A DNA stretch of 37,968 bases. Source: JALEFZ01 sp039817415 (GTDB lineage Bacteria; Bacteroidota; Bacteroidia; J057). Below the pieces are notes generated by a model. It worked only from the letters and a program-made list of their open reading frames with translations. It did no database searches and was not told the DNA's origin. The position numbers and the translations under genes were made by a program. This document shows, one piece after another, positions 24,859-34,014 of this stretch (the stretch's first letter is position 1; each line of letters starts with the position of its first letter). The stretch lies in contig JBCBVV010000060.1 of assembly GCA_039817415.1 (NCBI GenBank), positions 1 through 37,968 on the forward strand, in the 5' to 3' direction.

Positions 24859-27183
24859 TTATTTTCCACTCTCATTGCTATTCTGCTTTCTTTGTTGAGC
24901 GCGCTGCATAGGATTGCCAGCACCACTTCCCCCTCTACGTCTGGGGCTGCTTTTGAACAACTCAAAGCGAGAAGGCTCTCTGTACTCAGGCCAGTAATTG
25001 TTATTTCTATCTGTATCGGCTGTCTCTAACAAGGGATCCAGCACGATTCTTTCAACTTCTTTGTCGAAGAAGAATACTTTGCTCACCTGCTCATTGTCCT
25101 TCTGCCAAATCTGTACAGGAACTTTGACCATTTCAGAGGAGCCATCTACAAATTGAAATTCAAGGATGATCGGCATGACCAAACCACCTAGGTTGTCAAA
25201 TTTGATAGAATAATAGTGATAGCCTGCATCCAAAAAGGCCTTTTCCTCAGGAGACAATTTGCTTAAGTAGCGGGTATAGGCTTTCTTATCTTCAGGCGTG
25301 ATATCCAATGGATCATAGCTATTGTAAAAATCCTTCATGGTAGGATCTCGCTCTACCAAAGATTCCATCGCTTCGTAGCGTTGATCCCCAATGTATTTTG
25401 GCGCATTGTCTCTTTTCTCCTTGGCTAAGGCCTTTTCTACCTCTGGGTCTTTGGTGTCTACCTGGAACCACTTTACCTCCTTGATAGCCAAATCGACATG
25501 GTCCGTGGTGTAGAACCATCCTCTCCAAAACCAGTCTAAGTCCATTCCAGAAGCATCTTCCATGGTACGGAAGAAATCAGTCGGAGTGGGATGCTTAAAC
25601 ATCCATCGGTTTGCGTATTCTTTGAAAGCCATGTCAAACAGCTCACGTCCCATGATTGTCTCCCTTAGAATGTACAAGGCGGTTGATGGCTTGGTGTAAG
25701 CATTGGGTCCTAGTTTGTACACGGACTCTGAGTTGGTCATGATGGGAGAAATCTCATCTTTTGGCAAACTCATGTAGGGTACGATCTTAACGGGCTGAGC
25801 CCCCCAGTCGTAATCTGTCTCCCACTCCTGACCGGCAACGGCATCAAGGAAACTATTGATCCCTTCATCCATCCAGGTCCACTGACGCTCATCAGAGTTA
25901 ACAATCATGGGGAAATAGTTGTGCCCTACCTCATGGATAATTACACCAATGTGTCCATACTTCATGCGCTGAGAGTAGGTCCCATCTGCCTCGGTACGGC
26001 CATAGTTGAAGGCTACCATAGGATATTCCATTCCCATGCTTCCGTCGATTGACCAAGCTACAGGATAAGGATAATCAAATGTCATCCTGGAGTAGACTTC
26101 AATGGTGTGAGCGACGACACGGGTAGAAAACTTCTTCCAAAGGTTATATCCTTCCTTCGAATAGGCTGACATACACATGATGGTTTTCCCATTCTGCTCC
26201 AATGCCATCGCATCCCAAATAAACTTACGGCTGGAAGCAAAGGCAAAGTCTCGTACATTTTCTGCCTTGAACGTCCAGGTTTTTTCTGCGGTAGATTTTT
26301 CCTTTTCATTTTCAATGGCCTCGTCTCTGGTAACGATCATCACGGTGGTATCCGTCGTTTTACGTGCCTTGCTCAATCTTTTGCGCTGCTCACTCGTCAA
26401 TACATCCTTTGGGTTTTGCAAAGTACCCGTAGCGGCAATGATATGGTCCGCAGGGGCGGTGATGTTGACTTCGTAATCCCCAAAGACCAAGGTAAATTCA
26501 CCTCTTCCTAGAAACTCTTTGTGCTGCCATCCCTCTACTTCATTGTAAACGCACATTCTTGGGAAAAACTGGGCAATGGTGTAGATGTAATTGTCATCCT
26601 CCTCAAAATATTCAGCCTTTCCACGGCCACCAGAAGGAACATTGTACCACCATTTTACTTTAAAGGATACATCTTCACCTGGCTTCAAGGGCTGATCCAA
26701 GTTCACACGCATCATCGTTCCAGTGATGATATGCTTCATGTCCTGATCATCTTCATTTTTGACATACTCAATGTTATGTCCCCCATCAAAAGGATTGTGC
26801 ATCCTATTCAACTGTCTAAAGCTCAGACGATCCTTGATTTCACCAGATTGGATCTTGACCGTCTTAGAATCTTTTGCTCTAACGTTTTGATCCAACTGTA
26901 CCCAAAGATAGTTGAGTACGTCAGGAGAATTGTTGTAGTATGTAATCACCTCGTCACCATAGATTCTTTGATTTTCATCATCTAACCTGACGTTCATCTT
27001 GTAATCCGCTTTCTGCTGGTAGTATTCGTGACCAGGAGCACCAGAAGCTGTACGGTAGTTATTCGGCGTAGGAAACTCTTCCTTTAATTGCTTGAACTTG
27101 TTGTAGTTCAGATTCGGATTTTGTGCCTGAACGCTTATGGCCATAAGGCCTAATAGCAGCGCTAGGGAGGTAATTCTTTTCAT
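24859..27183 (-). CDS. M1-family zinc metallopeptidase, exported
   Basis: A 774-residue exported peptidase of the M1 (gluzincin) family. A signal peptide (MKRITSLALLLGLMAISVQAQ) is followed by an N-terminal beta domain. The active site is HEVGH (H417, E418, H421) with E440 in WMDEG, giving the expected HExxH-x18-E spacing, and the exopeptidase-type loop upstream is GMEYPM. The C-terminal part is mixed, and the last ~40 residues are low-complexity and basic (RRRGGSGAGNPMQRAQQRKQ). It probably trims peptides in the periplasm. There is no sorting domain. The gene has its own terminator and a 234-bp gap behind the DUF5916 gene, so it is probably a separate transcription unit. Confidence 0.93.
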   Translation of the reverse strand: MKRITSLALLLGLMAISVQAQNPNLNYNKFKQLKEEFPTPNNYRTASGAPGHEYYQQKADYKMNVRLDDENQRIYGDEVITYYNNSPDVLNYLWVQLDQNVRAKDSKTVKIQSGEIKDRLSFRQLNRMHNPFDGGHNIEYVKNEDDQDMKHIITGTMMRVNLDQPLKPGEDVSFKVKWWYNVPSGGRGKAEYFEEDDNYIYTIAQFFPRMCVYNEVEGWQHKEFLGRGEFTLVFGDYEVNITAPADHIIAATGTLQNPKDVLTSEQRKRLSKARKTTDTTVMIVTRDEAIENEKEKSTAEKTWTFKAENVRDFAFASSRKFIWDAMALEQNGKTIMCMSAYSKEGYNLWKKFSTRVVAHTIEVYSRMTFDYPYPVAWSIDGSMGMEYPMVAFNYGRTEADGTYSQRMKYGHIGVIIHEVGHNYFPMIVNSDERQWTWMDEGINSFLDAVAGQEWETDYDWGAQPVKIVPYMSLPKDEISPIMTNSESVYKLGPNAYTKPSTALYILRETIMGRELFDMAFKEYANRWMFKHPTPTDFFRTMEDASGMDLDWFWRGWFYTTDHVDLAIKEVKWFQVDTKDPEVEKALAKEKRDNAPKYIGDQRYEAMESLVERDPTMKDFYNSYDPLDITPEDKKAYTRYLSKLSPEEKAFLDAGYHYYSIKFDNLGGLVMPIILEFQFVDGSSEMVKVPVQIWQKDNEQVSKVFFFDKEVERIVLDPLLETADTDRNNNYWPEYREPSRFELFKSSPRRRGGSGAGNPMQRAQQRKQNSNESGK

Positions 27184-27417
27184 AAAATAAAGCTAGGTAA
27201 AATTGAATATGATAGTGATCTACATGAATACACGTCAATCTTGTGCAGCAGATTAGATGTTATCCGTTCTCCTGAAAGGCAACATTGTAAAAGTGAAGTA
27301 ACCCTTAGACTACATAAACTCCACAATTGTTCCTTGGTTCAATCTTGGGGGAATAAGATTTAGAATCGAAATTTAAAAAGAATTCTAAAGAGAAAATTGA
27401 GAATTTTGCCTTCAGCC

Positions 27418-29700
27418 CTAAAGATTCAGCCAATAGGTCAGCTTCAACACAAGAGCTCGGTTTTTACTCCCGAAGTTTTCAGGCAGGTAATTCTCCGTAT
27501 AGACAATAAACAAATCCGAAGCTGGCTTGTAACGCCATTGAAAGCGAGCGTTTAGGTTCACATTGTTAAGGACGTTGTTGTACTGCACATAGGTGGTCAA
27601 AAAGATCTTATCGGTAAAGGTCAGGTCAATTCGAGGCCCAATGAGGAACAATTGCTCTTGTCCATAGTTTTCGGGAAGGCGCAAATCGTTGAAATCAAAA
27701 CGCAAGGCAATATTCCCATAAGGTTGATAACGATAAGAAAGCTCTCCCCCAAGGTTAATATTCTCGCCATTGTAAAACCCTCCATAGCTGCTGCTAATTC
27801 TGTAGAAGAATTTCTTTCTGGGATTGCTATTATACTCAATGGAGAAGGCATTCCAATTATATTCCTCCCCTTCCATAAAGCCTGTGAATCGGTCTGGATC
27901 CAATAGATTAAAACTGTTGGTAAGCCTTTGGTACACATGGTTCACACTCATGTTCAAGGAGGAAGCGTTGTTGAATTCGAATTGATACCCCAAACTATAG
28001 CTCTGATCAGTATTGGTTCCACCAGGAATGTAGGTTTGGCTCACATCAAAGGTGGGGCCCATTCGAATGATCGATTCGGTTTTCGGAAAAAATTGATACG
28101 CCAAGTTGCCAAAGGCAGAAAACTGACCAGGATAGACCCGAATGCTAGGAACAAAACCCGCTTCGGCATTGAAAAACTCATTCACAAAGTTAAATCCCGC
28201 AAAGGCACTAAAGGTCCGTGTGGAATACCGCCCGAACATCAAGCCAGAAAGGTTATTGCGATTGTTAAAGGCATCGAAGGATTTCCCAATAAAGGAACTA
28301 TGATACCACTTACTGTCCTTGCTCAACATCTCCAAATCAAGACTAATCACACGATTGTAGGTATTGGGTCTCAATTCTGTGCGGTTTCCCAATTGTACTT
28401 CACGGAAAATATTGTCGCTGAAAAACTTAGTAGAATCACCAGGTTCCACGCCAAGACTTTGCTTGTTGACGAAGCTTAGGGCGATGCTAGACTGCGCCCA
28501 AAAATTTCTTTGTACGGCTGCAACGGTATAATTCTGAGCAGGAAGTCCAATGGAAGCATCCTGCCTCGTCTGCATATTCAGGACATTCACTCGCCACTTT
28601 TCATTAAGCGAACCACTCAAGCGTGCTCCATATAAAATGGGAACTTGCCGAAACAAACCTGACGAATCGCGTGCCAAGCCTACTCGTCGTGAGAAGAAGG
28701 GCCTTGCACCAGGAAAGCCTGCCTGATCAAACAAGTCGCTATTCTCCAAGAAAAACTGCCGCCTTTCTGGAAACTGAAATTCAAAACGGGTAAGGTTAAT
28801 GATCTGATCGTCAACCTCTACTTGCGAGAAGTCCGGATTGAAGGTGAGGTCCAGGTTTAGAGAAGGGGTGACCGCTACTTTCGCATCAAAGCCAGCTTGA
28901 AAACCGGAGTTTTGTTCGACAGGATCTACTTCTCTGTCGGCGGAGGTATTGGCCGTAACATAAGGAATGAAGGAAATGTTGGTCTTGGCGGGTGGAATGG
29001 GATCGTCCCAAACCAACTGTCCGCCATAGGGAAAGGAAGCAGAAATAAACTGAATCGGCGTTCGTATCCAGCTAGTTTTCCGGTTTCTTTTTAATTCCCA
29101 ACGGTCAATTGCAATATTCCATTCTTTGATATCACTTTTATAGCGGAAACTTTTGAAGGGAATCGCAATTTCAGCGATCCATTTATCATCGTGGCGAATC
29201 ACCTTGGAATACCATTTGTTGTCCCAAAACCCACTGAATGAACCGCCAGTTGTTCCTCCTCCTGTAACTGTCCCTTCGAGTTGTACCCCCGCAGGCGTGA
29301 CAACGAAGAAAAAGCCATTCAACTTATCGTTATAGGGACCAATCACCAGTCCTACATTGTCATTTAGGTCATAGTTAAAGTCTCGTCTCAGGGAATTGAT
29401 GATGTCTGGGGTTTCGTCATCATAACACACAAAAGAAGCATAGAAATTCTCATCATCGAAGGTGAAACGTGCCTCCGTTTGGAAGGGAGCTTTCAAGGTA
29501 TCTACAGGGTAATTTGTATACCAATTGTCTGCCACGTCTGCTGCCAACCAGTCAGCCTCATCCAATACACCATCCAGGGTAATGCTGCCATTCGCTTTTT
29601 TGATATGCAGTTTTGTGCCAGGTTGATTTTGACCGTAGCCACTACGAAATGCCAACAAAAAGGCAAAAAACAAAAGGAGGATTGGTTTAGCGTATGCCAT
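27418..29700 (-). CDS. DUF5916 outer-membrane protein with CBM9-like domain
   Basis: A 760-residue outer-membrane protein. The ATG at 29700 (MAYAKPILLLFFAFLLAFRSGYGQ) opens a signal peptide; the frame extends upstream to a TTG at 29844, but that part has no signal character. Residues about 30-190 form a carbohydrate-binding family 9-like domain (ITLDGVLDEADWLAAD, then FTFDDENFYASFVCYDD). The rest is a DUF5916 beta-barrel of alternating amphipathic strands (FEFQFPERRQFFLENSDLFD is a typical stretch). DUF5916 proteins are common and uncharacterised in Bacteroidota; a surface glycan or metabolite role is only suggested by the binding domain. A TAATTTTG element sits 45 bp upstream. Confidence 0.92.
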   Translation of the reverse strand: MAYAKPILLLFFAFLLAFRSGYGQNQPGTKLHIKKANGSITLDGVLDEADWLAADVADNWYTNYPVDTLKAPFQTEARFTFDDENFYASFVCYDDETPDIINSLRRDFNYDLNDNVGLVIGPYNDKLNGFFFVVTPAGVQLEGTVTGGGTTGGSFSGFWDNKWYSKVIRHDDKWIAEIAIPFKSFRYKSDIKEWNIAIDRWELKRNRKTSWIRTPIQFISASFPYGGQLVWDDPIPPAKTNISFIPYVTANTSADREVDPVEQNSGFQAGFDAKVAVTPSLNLDLTFNPDFSQVEVDDQIINLTRFEFQFPERRQFFLENSDLFDQAGFPGARPFFSRRVGLARDSSGLFRQVPILYGARLSGSLNEKWRVNVLNMQTRQDASIGLPAQNYTVAAVQRNFWAQSSIALSFVNKQSLGVEPGDSTKFFSDNIFREVQLGNRTELRPNTYNRVISLDLEMLSKDSKWYHSSFIGKSFDAFNNRNNLSGLMFGRYSTRTFSAFAGFNFVNEFFNAEAGFVPSIRVYPGQFSAFGNLAYQFFPKTESIIRMGPTFDVSQTYIPGGTNTDQSYSLGYQFEFNNASSLNMSVNHVYQRLTNSFNLLDPDRFTGFMEGEEYNWNAFSIEYNSNPRKKFFYRISSSYGGFYNGENINLGGELSYRYQPYGNIALRFDFNDLRLPENYGQEQLFLIGPRIDLTFTDKIFLTTYVQYNNVLNNVNLNARFQWRYKPASDLFIVYTENYLPENFGSKNRALVLKLTYWLNL

Positions 29701-29744
29701 CTTCAAATCTTGGCTTCGGTTGATGAAAAAGGTATAGAGCAGGC

Positions 29745-29752
29745 CAAAATTA
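29745..29752 (-). promoter_or_regulatory. -7 element TAATTTTG of the DUF5916 gene
   Basis: An exact TAnnTTTG on the minus strand, 45 bp upstream of the preferred ATG at 29700. It supports that start over the TTG at 29844. The -33 region is weak. Confidence 0.5.
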
Positions 29753-29977
29753 GAAATTAATCGGATACTAATGTTGTTTTTTCGTTTGTGGAGGAAGGAA
29801 GTCCTTTGATTGGTAGAGAAAAAAATCATCCTTGTAAGGGGCAATTGACTGGAGTTTCTAGGGATTCTTGATGTTTATGAACCTAGCCTCCTCCCTTCCT
29901 TTAGAATCAGATCATGAGCGATATGCTTGACCTGTTTAGGAATAGGTAGGCTTTGGTCTGTTTCGCCCACACATACA

Positions 29978-30012
29978 AAAAAGGCTAGCAGCAGAATGCT
30001 ACTAGCCTTTTT
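29978..30012 (-). terminator. Intrinsic terminator of the beta-barrel gene
   Basis: The 11-bp stem AAAAAGGCTAG/CTAGCCTTTTT continues as a 4-bp inner stem past one mismatch, with a 3-nt loop and a T-run on the minus strand. It lies about 40 bp after the stop at 30053. Confidence 0.8.
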
Positions 30013-30052
30013 CGATCTATTTATCTGTAGGTATTCCTTGTTTGACGTTCCT

Positions 30053-31150
30053 TTACGGACTCACCAAGGTAATGCTGATATTGGCATATAAGGGATTGGT
30101 GAGTGAATTGAGCATGGCGTATTGTTGATTGCCAAAGAAGCCTCGGAAAAACTCATTTCCTCCGGGCAGGGCATCTGCGTTGAAGCTCCAGTTGATGCGA
30201 TATCCTGCCTGAGCCTGCAGCCAGATAAAGCCAGCAAGTTGGCGCTGCCACATCAGTCTCCAACGCATTTCGCCTCGTCGGATTTCGAGGCTTTCATCAT
30301 TTAACGTCTCAGAAACGCCATTGATACGGTAGCTCTGGCCTTCCAATTCGAAGCCTGCGAATAACATATTTCGTGTGCTGAAGGAGTAGCGAACGTGTGC
30401 CCTAGCTGGAAGCAAGCTTTCTACCCCCCAGGGACTATTTTTAGATGTCCAGTTTAAGAAAACTACTGGAATGTAGTTCATTTCTCCTACTCGGTAGGTA
30501 CGGGACATACCCACCGCCCACTGAAAGTAGTCGCTTCTACGCCATCCATACAAGGCGGCAGCAGAATAGCGAAGAAAACTCAAGGATTGAAAATTATTCA
30601 AGGTGTAGTCCCCACTTAGGTCCATACTTCCCTGAAAGAGGAGGAAGCGTTTTTCATCAAATGGCTTAAAAATGGTGGTGTTGATCCCGCCGGTACGTAA
30701 ACCATTTTGGCTGATCGAACGAGCCACTTCATTCTCAATTTGGTCATCAGGCACATCAAATTGATAACGCATGTCCCAAATATTGGCCCCTAACTGAACG
30801 ATCAAGCTATTTCGGGAATATACTGGAATATTGGCCACCAAGCGGAGGCCCTGTGTAGCGTTTATTTGATAGGTTTCCTGAGGTACATTCGCTCCGTCTT
30901 CAAAACTTCCGACGGCGGAAAAGCTCGCCTGATAAGGTCCTTGAAAGTCATAGCCTAGAGAAATGAGTTGTTGAGGGCTAATCCCGATGATTTTGGATGA
31001 AGCATAGGTTTTTACTTCCACTTCACCGAAGTCAAAATTATCAAATTCGCCAAGATCCAGGTCATCTTCCTGTGCAGTAGAATCTATTTGGGCGAATAGC
31101 AATCCACATGACATCCATGTGAGCAGAAAGAACAAAATACGATAAGACAT
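30053..31150 (-). CDS. Outer-membrane beta-barrel protein (DUF6268-like)
   Basis: A 365-residue protein with a signal peptide ending LLFAQ. An acidic stretch (EDDLDLGEFDNFDFGEVEV) is followed by alternating amphipathic strands ending in an aromatic-poor TLVSP. The pattern (SLGYDFQGPY, LRLVANIPVY, FFRGFFGNQQYAMLNSLTNPLYANISITL) is that of a transport-like or DUF6268-type outer-membrane barrel of about 14 strands. The family name is by resemblance only. The gene lies between a terminator upstream (31205-31229) and one downstream (29978-30012), so it is a single-gene unit. Confidence 0.8.
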   Translation of the reverse strand: MSYRILFFLLTWMSCGLLFAQIDSTAQEDDLDLGEFDNFDFGEVEVKTYASSKIIGISPQQLISLGYDFQGPYQASFSAVGSFEDGANVPQETYQINATQGLRLVANIPVYSRNSLIVQLGANIWDMRYQFDVPDDQIENEVARSISQNGLRTGGINTTIFKPFDEKRFLLFQGSMDLSGDYTLNNFQSLSFLRYSAAALYGWRRSDYFQWAVGMSRTYRVGEMNYIPVVFLNWTSKNSPWGVESLLPARAHVRYSFSTRNMLFAGFELEGQSYRINGVSETLNDESLEIRRGEMRWRLMWQRQLAGFIWLQAQAGYRINWSFNADALPGGNEFFRGFFGNQQYAMLNSLTNPLYANISITLVSP

Positions 31151-31204
31151 GGCAGTAGTTCTTTTATATGGATAGGGTATTTCAAAAAGTACAGGTAAAA
31201 AAAT

Positions 31205-31229
31205 TGCAGGAGATGAATGATCTCCTGCA
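31205..31229 (-). terminator. Intrinsic terminator of the DUF2147 gene
   Basis: A 10-bp perfect stem TGCAGGAGAT/ATCTCCTGCA with a 5-nt loop, followed on the minus strand by seven T. It is 22 bp after the stop at 31252. Confidence 0.85.
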
Positions 31230-31251
31230 TATCGTTTCAGGTTTGGATGGG

Positions 31252-31704
31252 TTATTTGACCCGTTTCCAGACGTCCGTACGGCCCAGGGCCTTGACTCCA
31301 ATATAACCTCTGATATCTAGAGAGCCATCTTTCTTCATTTTAATGGTGCAGCTGTAGAGGTTACCACTTTGTGGATCATAGATGGTTCCTTCTGTCCACT
31401 CATTTTTTCCCGTATAGACAAAGTCCTTGAGCATACGAAACCCTAAAAGTGGGGTACTGCGCAAAGACTCGTCAGGATTGTTCTTATCCAGTTTGGGCTT
31501 GCCAGTTTCTGGATCAATGGGCTCTTTAAGCTTCACGATACGTCCGTAGTACTTATCTGCAATATTCTGTACTCTTACCAAGGCACGACCGTTGCTGGGT
31601 GCCCATACGCCAATCAGACGGTCGGCTTCTTTTTTGTCTTGTCCAAAGGTCGTTCCTGTGCCAAGTATGGCTATACAGAAGAAAAGCAATATTGATCTCA
31701 TCAT
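31252..31704 (-). CDS. DUF2147 exported protein
   Basis: A 150-residue exported protein: signal peptide ending TTFGQ, then a DUF2147 domain (IGVWAPSNGRALVRVQ, YYGRIVKL, PLLGFRMLKDF, WTEGTIYDPQSGNLYSCTIKM, LDIRGYIGV, GRTDVWKRV). The family is a small periplasmic beta-barrel of unknown biochemical role. The call is firm from the GTIYDPxxGxxY and RGYIG motifs. It lies 67 bp downstream of the lipoprotein gene and may be cotranscribed with it, ending at the strong terminator. Confidence 0.92.
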   Translation of the reverse strand: MMRSILLFFCIAILGTGTTFGQDKKEADRLIGVWAPSNGRALVRVQNIADKYYGRIVKLKEPIDPETGKPKLDKNNPDESLRSTPLLGFRMLKDFVYTGKNEWTEGTIYDPQSGNLYSCTIKMKKDGSLDIRGYIGVKALGRTDVWKRVK

Positions 31705-31771
31705 GATTTATAATCGTTTACAAGTAGTTTGAATGTTAAAATATTGACCATTATATAAACGGGAAGTCACC

Positions 31772-32269
31772 TTACTTGGTATGTATTACATCAAACGAAA
31801 AATCTCCCGAAAAGGTAAGGGTAGTGTCCATCATGTCTACAGGAATATTGGCATCAATTACCCATACACATTCCTCAGAGGACAGCAATTCTGTTAAATC
31901 TGCTTCCTTGGAAACCTGAAGGGTAAGACTTGACTGGCCCTTAGGAACGGGATTCAATACCCCTACTTGAACCATATCACTGGAACTCGTAACCAGCTGC
32001 AACACAACATCTGAAAAGGCATCGAAATTTTGTCCTTCTGGTACCGTCAATACAGCAGAAGTAAGCTTAGCTCCTGTAAGTTTCCCTTCGCCCTCTACAG
32101 CGGGAGGAAAAGAGGCTTGGGCAGTATTAGGTCCTTGGAAAAGAGGTCCTTCCATGACAAAAGACTGGTCTTTCACGGGATAATTGGAAACCGTTTCCTC
32201 TCCACAAGAAGAAAGAAGGGCAATGACACTTAATAAGAGGCCTATTCGGAAGAAGATGGTAAATCTCAT
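31772..32269 (-). CDS. Hypothetical lipoprotein
   Basis: A 165-residue lipoprotein (LLSSCGEE, Cys 22). The mature chain is beta-rich with alternating hydrophobic residues (AKLTSAVLTVPEG, DVVLQLVTSSSDMVQVGVL, TLTFSGDFSFDVIHTK), suggesting a beta-sandwich. No named family is recognised. It has a TAnnTTTG promoter element 53 bp upstream and precedes the DUF2147 gene. Confidence 0.75.
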   Translation of the reverse strand: MRFTIFFRIGLLLSVIALLSSCGEETVSNYPVKDQSFVMEGPLFQGPNTAQASFPPAVEGEGKLTGAKLTSAVLTVPEGQNFDAFSDVVLQLVTSSSDMVQVGVLNPVPKGQSSLTLQVSKEADLTELLSSEECVWVIDANIPVDMMDTTLTFSGDFSFDVIHTK

Positions 32270-32321
32270 GATCGTTAGTTAGGTTACAAAGTTGAGTTGG
32301 GTAAACTAGAGATATTTATAT

Positions 32322-32329
32322 CAAAAGTA
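32322..32329 (-). promoter_or_regulatory. -7 element TACTTTTG of the lipoprotein gene
   Basis: An exact TAnnTTTG on the minus strand, 53 bp upstream of the ATG at 32269. The rest of 32330-32626 shows no gene or clear structure. Confidence 0.5.
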
Positions 32330-32626
32330 CCGCTTTCCCTAATTATTTAATAACCTTTGGATACAATTCCTAGTAATTCCCCTACAAAGCTTGCTGTAGC
32401 TGAGATAGTTTGGCTAGTCTTATGGAATGGGAGAAGGGGGTAATTGGTGTAGTATGCAGGACCTTTTCACAGTAAACCGCATTAAAACAACTCCAGCTTC
32501 GGTGAGCCTTACACCTGTCAGTTGAAAAGAACTCTTTCTAGGAATAACACTACCTCATTCAATCGACACCGCAGCCAAGATTATTGTCAGTTGCCCATCA
32601 AAGACTAATGACTATTCATAAAACCG

Positions 32627-33073
32627 TCATTTTATGGCCTTATATTGCTGTTTAACAAACCTATTCCAACCCTTTTTGGTCTTTGATTCAACTACCCAAA
32701 AGAAACCGTCCTCCTCGTCGGGCCAATAAGCTTGCCTAGCGGTTCCGGCTGGCATTTCAGCTACAAATCCTATTGCTGCTGGATGAATATCACTGACGTC
32801 CGTCAAAATACCCTGAGAGTTTTTACCATCCGACGTAAAAGACCAAAAGCAAATTTCTTTCTCTCTATTTAATCCAATTAAGGTATGGTCTAGATAGTCC
32901 TTGGTGCTAAGTTTCCAGAGCACTTCAAGTTTTATAAACTTGTTCCCTAACATAGGCTCGAAGGATCTGCGACATTCAGGATTTTTTTCTTCCTTACTCC
33001 CTTCATTTGTAATCCATTGTCCCAATAATGGTGAAAATAGCCCAAGTTTACCACGTCCTTTTTTCCAGTCCAT
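32627..33073 (-). CDS. Small lipocalin-like hypothetical protein
   Basis: A 148-residue soluble protein with no signal peptide. The pattern LLGQWITNEG, then RRSFEPMLGNKFIKLEVLW, then HTLIGLNREKEICFWSFTSDGK and a C-terminal KKGWNRFVKQQYKAI fits the small beta-barrel (lipocalin/DUF1579-like) proteins in which a GxW motif opens the first strand. The resemblance is by eye. An attC-like hairpin lies just upstream at 33127-33167. Confidence 0.6.
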   Translation of the reverse strand: MDWKKGRGKLGLFSPLLGQWITNEGSKEEKNPECRRSFEPMLGNKFIKLEVLWKLSTKDYLDHTLIGLNREKEICFWSFTSDGKNSQGILTDVSDIHPAAIGFVAEMPAGTARQAYWPDEEDGFFWVVESKTKKGWNRFVKQQYKAIK

Positions 33074-33126
33074 TTGTATTGCTTTATGTTATGGTTAGCA
33101 TCTTTTTACTTTCAATCATTTTACCC

Positions 33127-33167
33127 GCTTTACAACGGTCCGCGTAGGGTGCACATCGCGAAGGATT
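33127..33167. repeat. attC-like hairpin
   Basis: GCTTTACAACGGTCCGCG opens an imperfect stem in which TCCGCG (33139-33144) faces CGCGaaGGA (33157-33165), around GGTGCAC. On the minus strand the site ends with GTTGTAAAGC. There is no T-run. Complementary ends of a unit were not found here, so the assignment is tentative. Confidence 0.3.
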
Positions 33168-33196
33168 AGCATTATAGCGTATCGGCTTCTATTGTT

Positions 33197-33736
33197 TCAT
33201 TCTATGGGTTGCCATTCTCCTTTCTCAAAAAATACATGGTAAAATTTTGGAGACTGAAACACCAAATAAAAATTCCAAGCACTCCTGTAAGTTGTCGGAT
33301 TACTTGTCAAGATGTGGTGTGTTGGTTCTTCCATTTCGATTATCAGTCTTGCCGAGCGGTAATTTTTTGGGTCAGTTGTTTTCATTTTCCCACGATATGT
33401 TTTCAATATTCTCTCTTTATCAGTTACATAGAACAAGATTGAGTCGTTGTCTATGATTTCAAATCGAAAATGGTTGTATTGCCAATCAGCCTGCTTCCCT
33501 TCGAAATAGTCCCGATTAATAACATATTGTCCATAGTAGTCGTCCTTGCCCAATACTTTCTTAGTAGTCAACCAGCGAACGATACCTGAAAGCAGCACAA
33601 GCCCAAAAATTCCTAGCCAAATGAATCCCACTATTTTTCCAATCCAAAGCTTTCTCGATAGGAGCCAAGCTATCAATAGAATTCCTGTCAATGGGACAAG
33701 AATGGAAATGAAGAATAAATTAAATCCAAATCCCAT
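33197..33736 (-). CDS. Membrane-anchored hypothetical protein
   Basis: A 179-residue protein with two N-terminal membrane helices (LFFISILVPLTGILLIAWLL and VGFIWLGIFGLVLLSGIV), then a soluble domain of ~110 residues. That domain (GQYVINRDYFEGKQADWQYNHFRFEI, DSILFYVTDKERILKTYRGKM, SAWNFYLVFQSPKFYHVFFEKGEW) looks like an anti-parallel beta-rich module. No family is recognised. It is AT-rich, with an attC-like hairpin following its stop, which hints at acquired cargo. Confidence 0.65.
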   Translation of the reverse strand: MGFGFNLFFISILVPLTGILLIAWLLSRKLWIGKIVGFIWLGIFGLVLLSGIVRWLTTKKVLGKDDYYGQYVINRDYFEGKQADWQYNHFRFEIIDNDSILFYVTDKERILKTYRGKMKTTDPKNYRSARLIIEMEEPTHHILTSNPTTYRSAWNFYLVFQSPKFYHVFFEKGEWQPIE

Positions 33737-33843
33737 ATGTAATCTTCAGGTATCATTATTTAGCTGCCTCACAACCTTTGGTTAAATACAGCATCCCAGC
33801 TTAGAGTTAATTACCGATTTAGCCCTTGTTGTTGCCAGATCTT

Positions 33844-33978
33844 TTAAAATCGACTTGCTCCATTCAATTTAACGATTGAGTAATATTTACGTTCGGCAGT
33901 CCGAAGAAAGGCAGCAAGATCAGAACGGCATTGTTCGATTCGAGGCTCTGACTTATGGGTATCGATCACGACCTGATC
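33844..33978 (-). pseudogene. Gene fragment, 44-codon open frame without start
   Basis: A minus-strand frame running from a TAG to a TAA and reading VVIDTHKSEPRIEQCRSD then LAAFLRTAERKYYSIVKLNG. The residue mix is coding-like, but there is no ATG and it is far shorter than a normal gene. It is probably the remains of a lost gene; the family is not recognised. Confidence 0.25.
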
Positions 33979-34014
33979 CTAAACGCTTTCTGAAAGTCCT
34001 AGTTCATATACAGA

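Noticed and set aside
27928..28479. 183-codon plus-strand open frame
   Set aside because: It is antisense to the DUF5916 barrel, which has convincing strands and family motifs.
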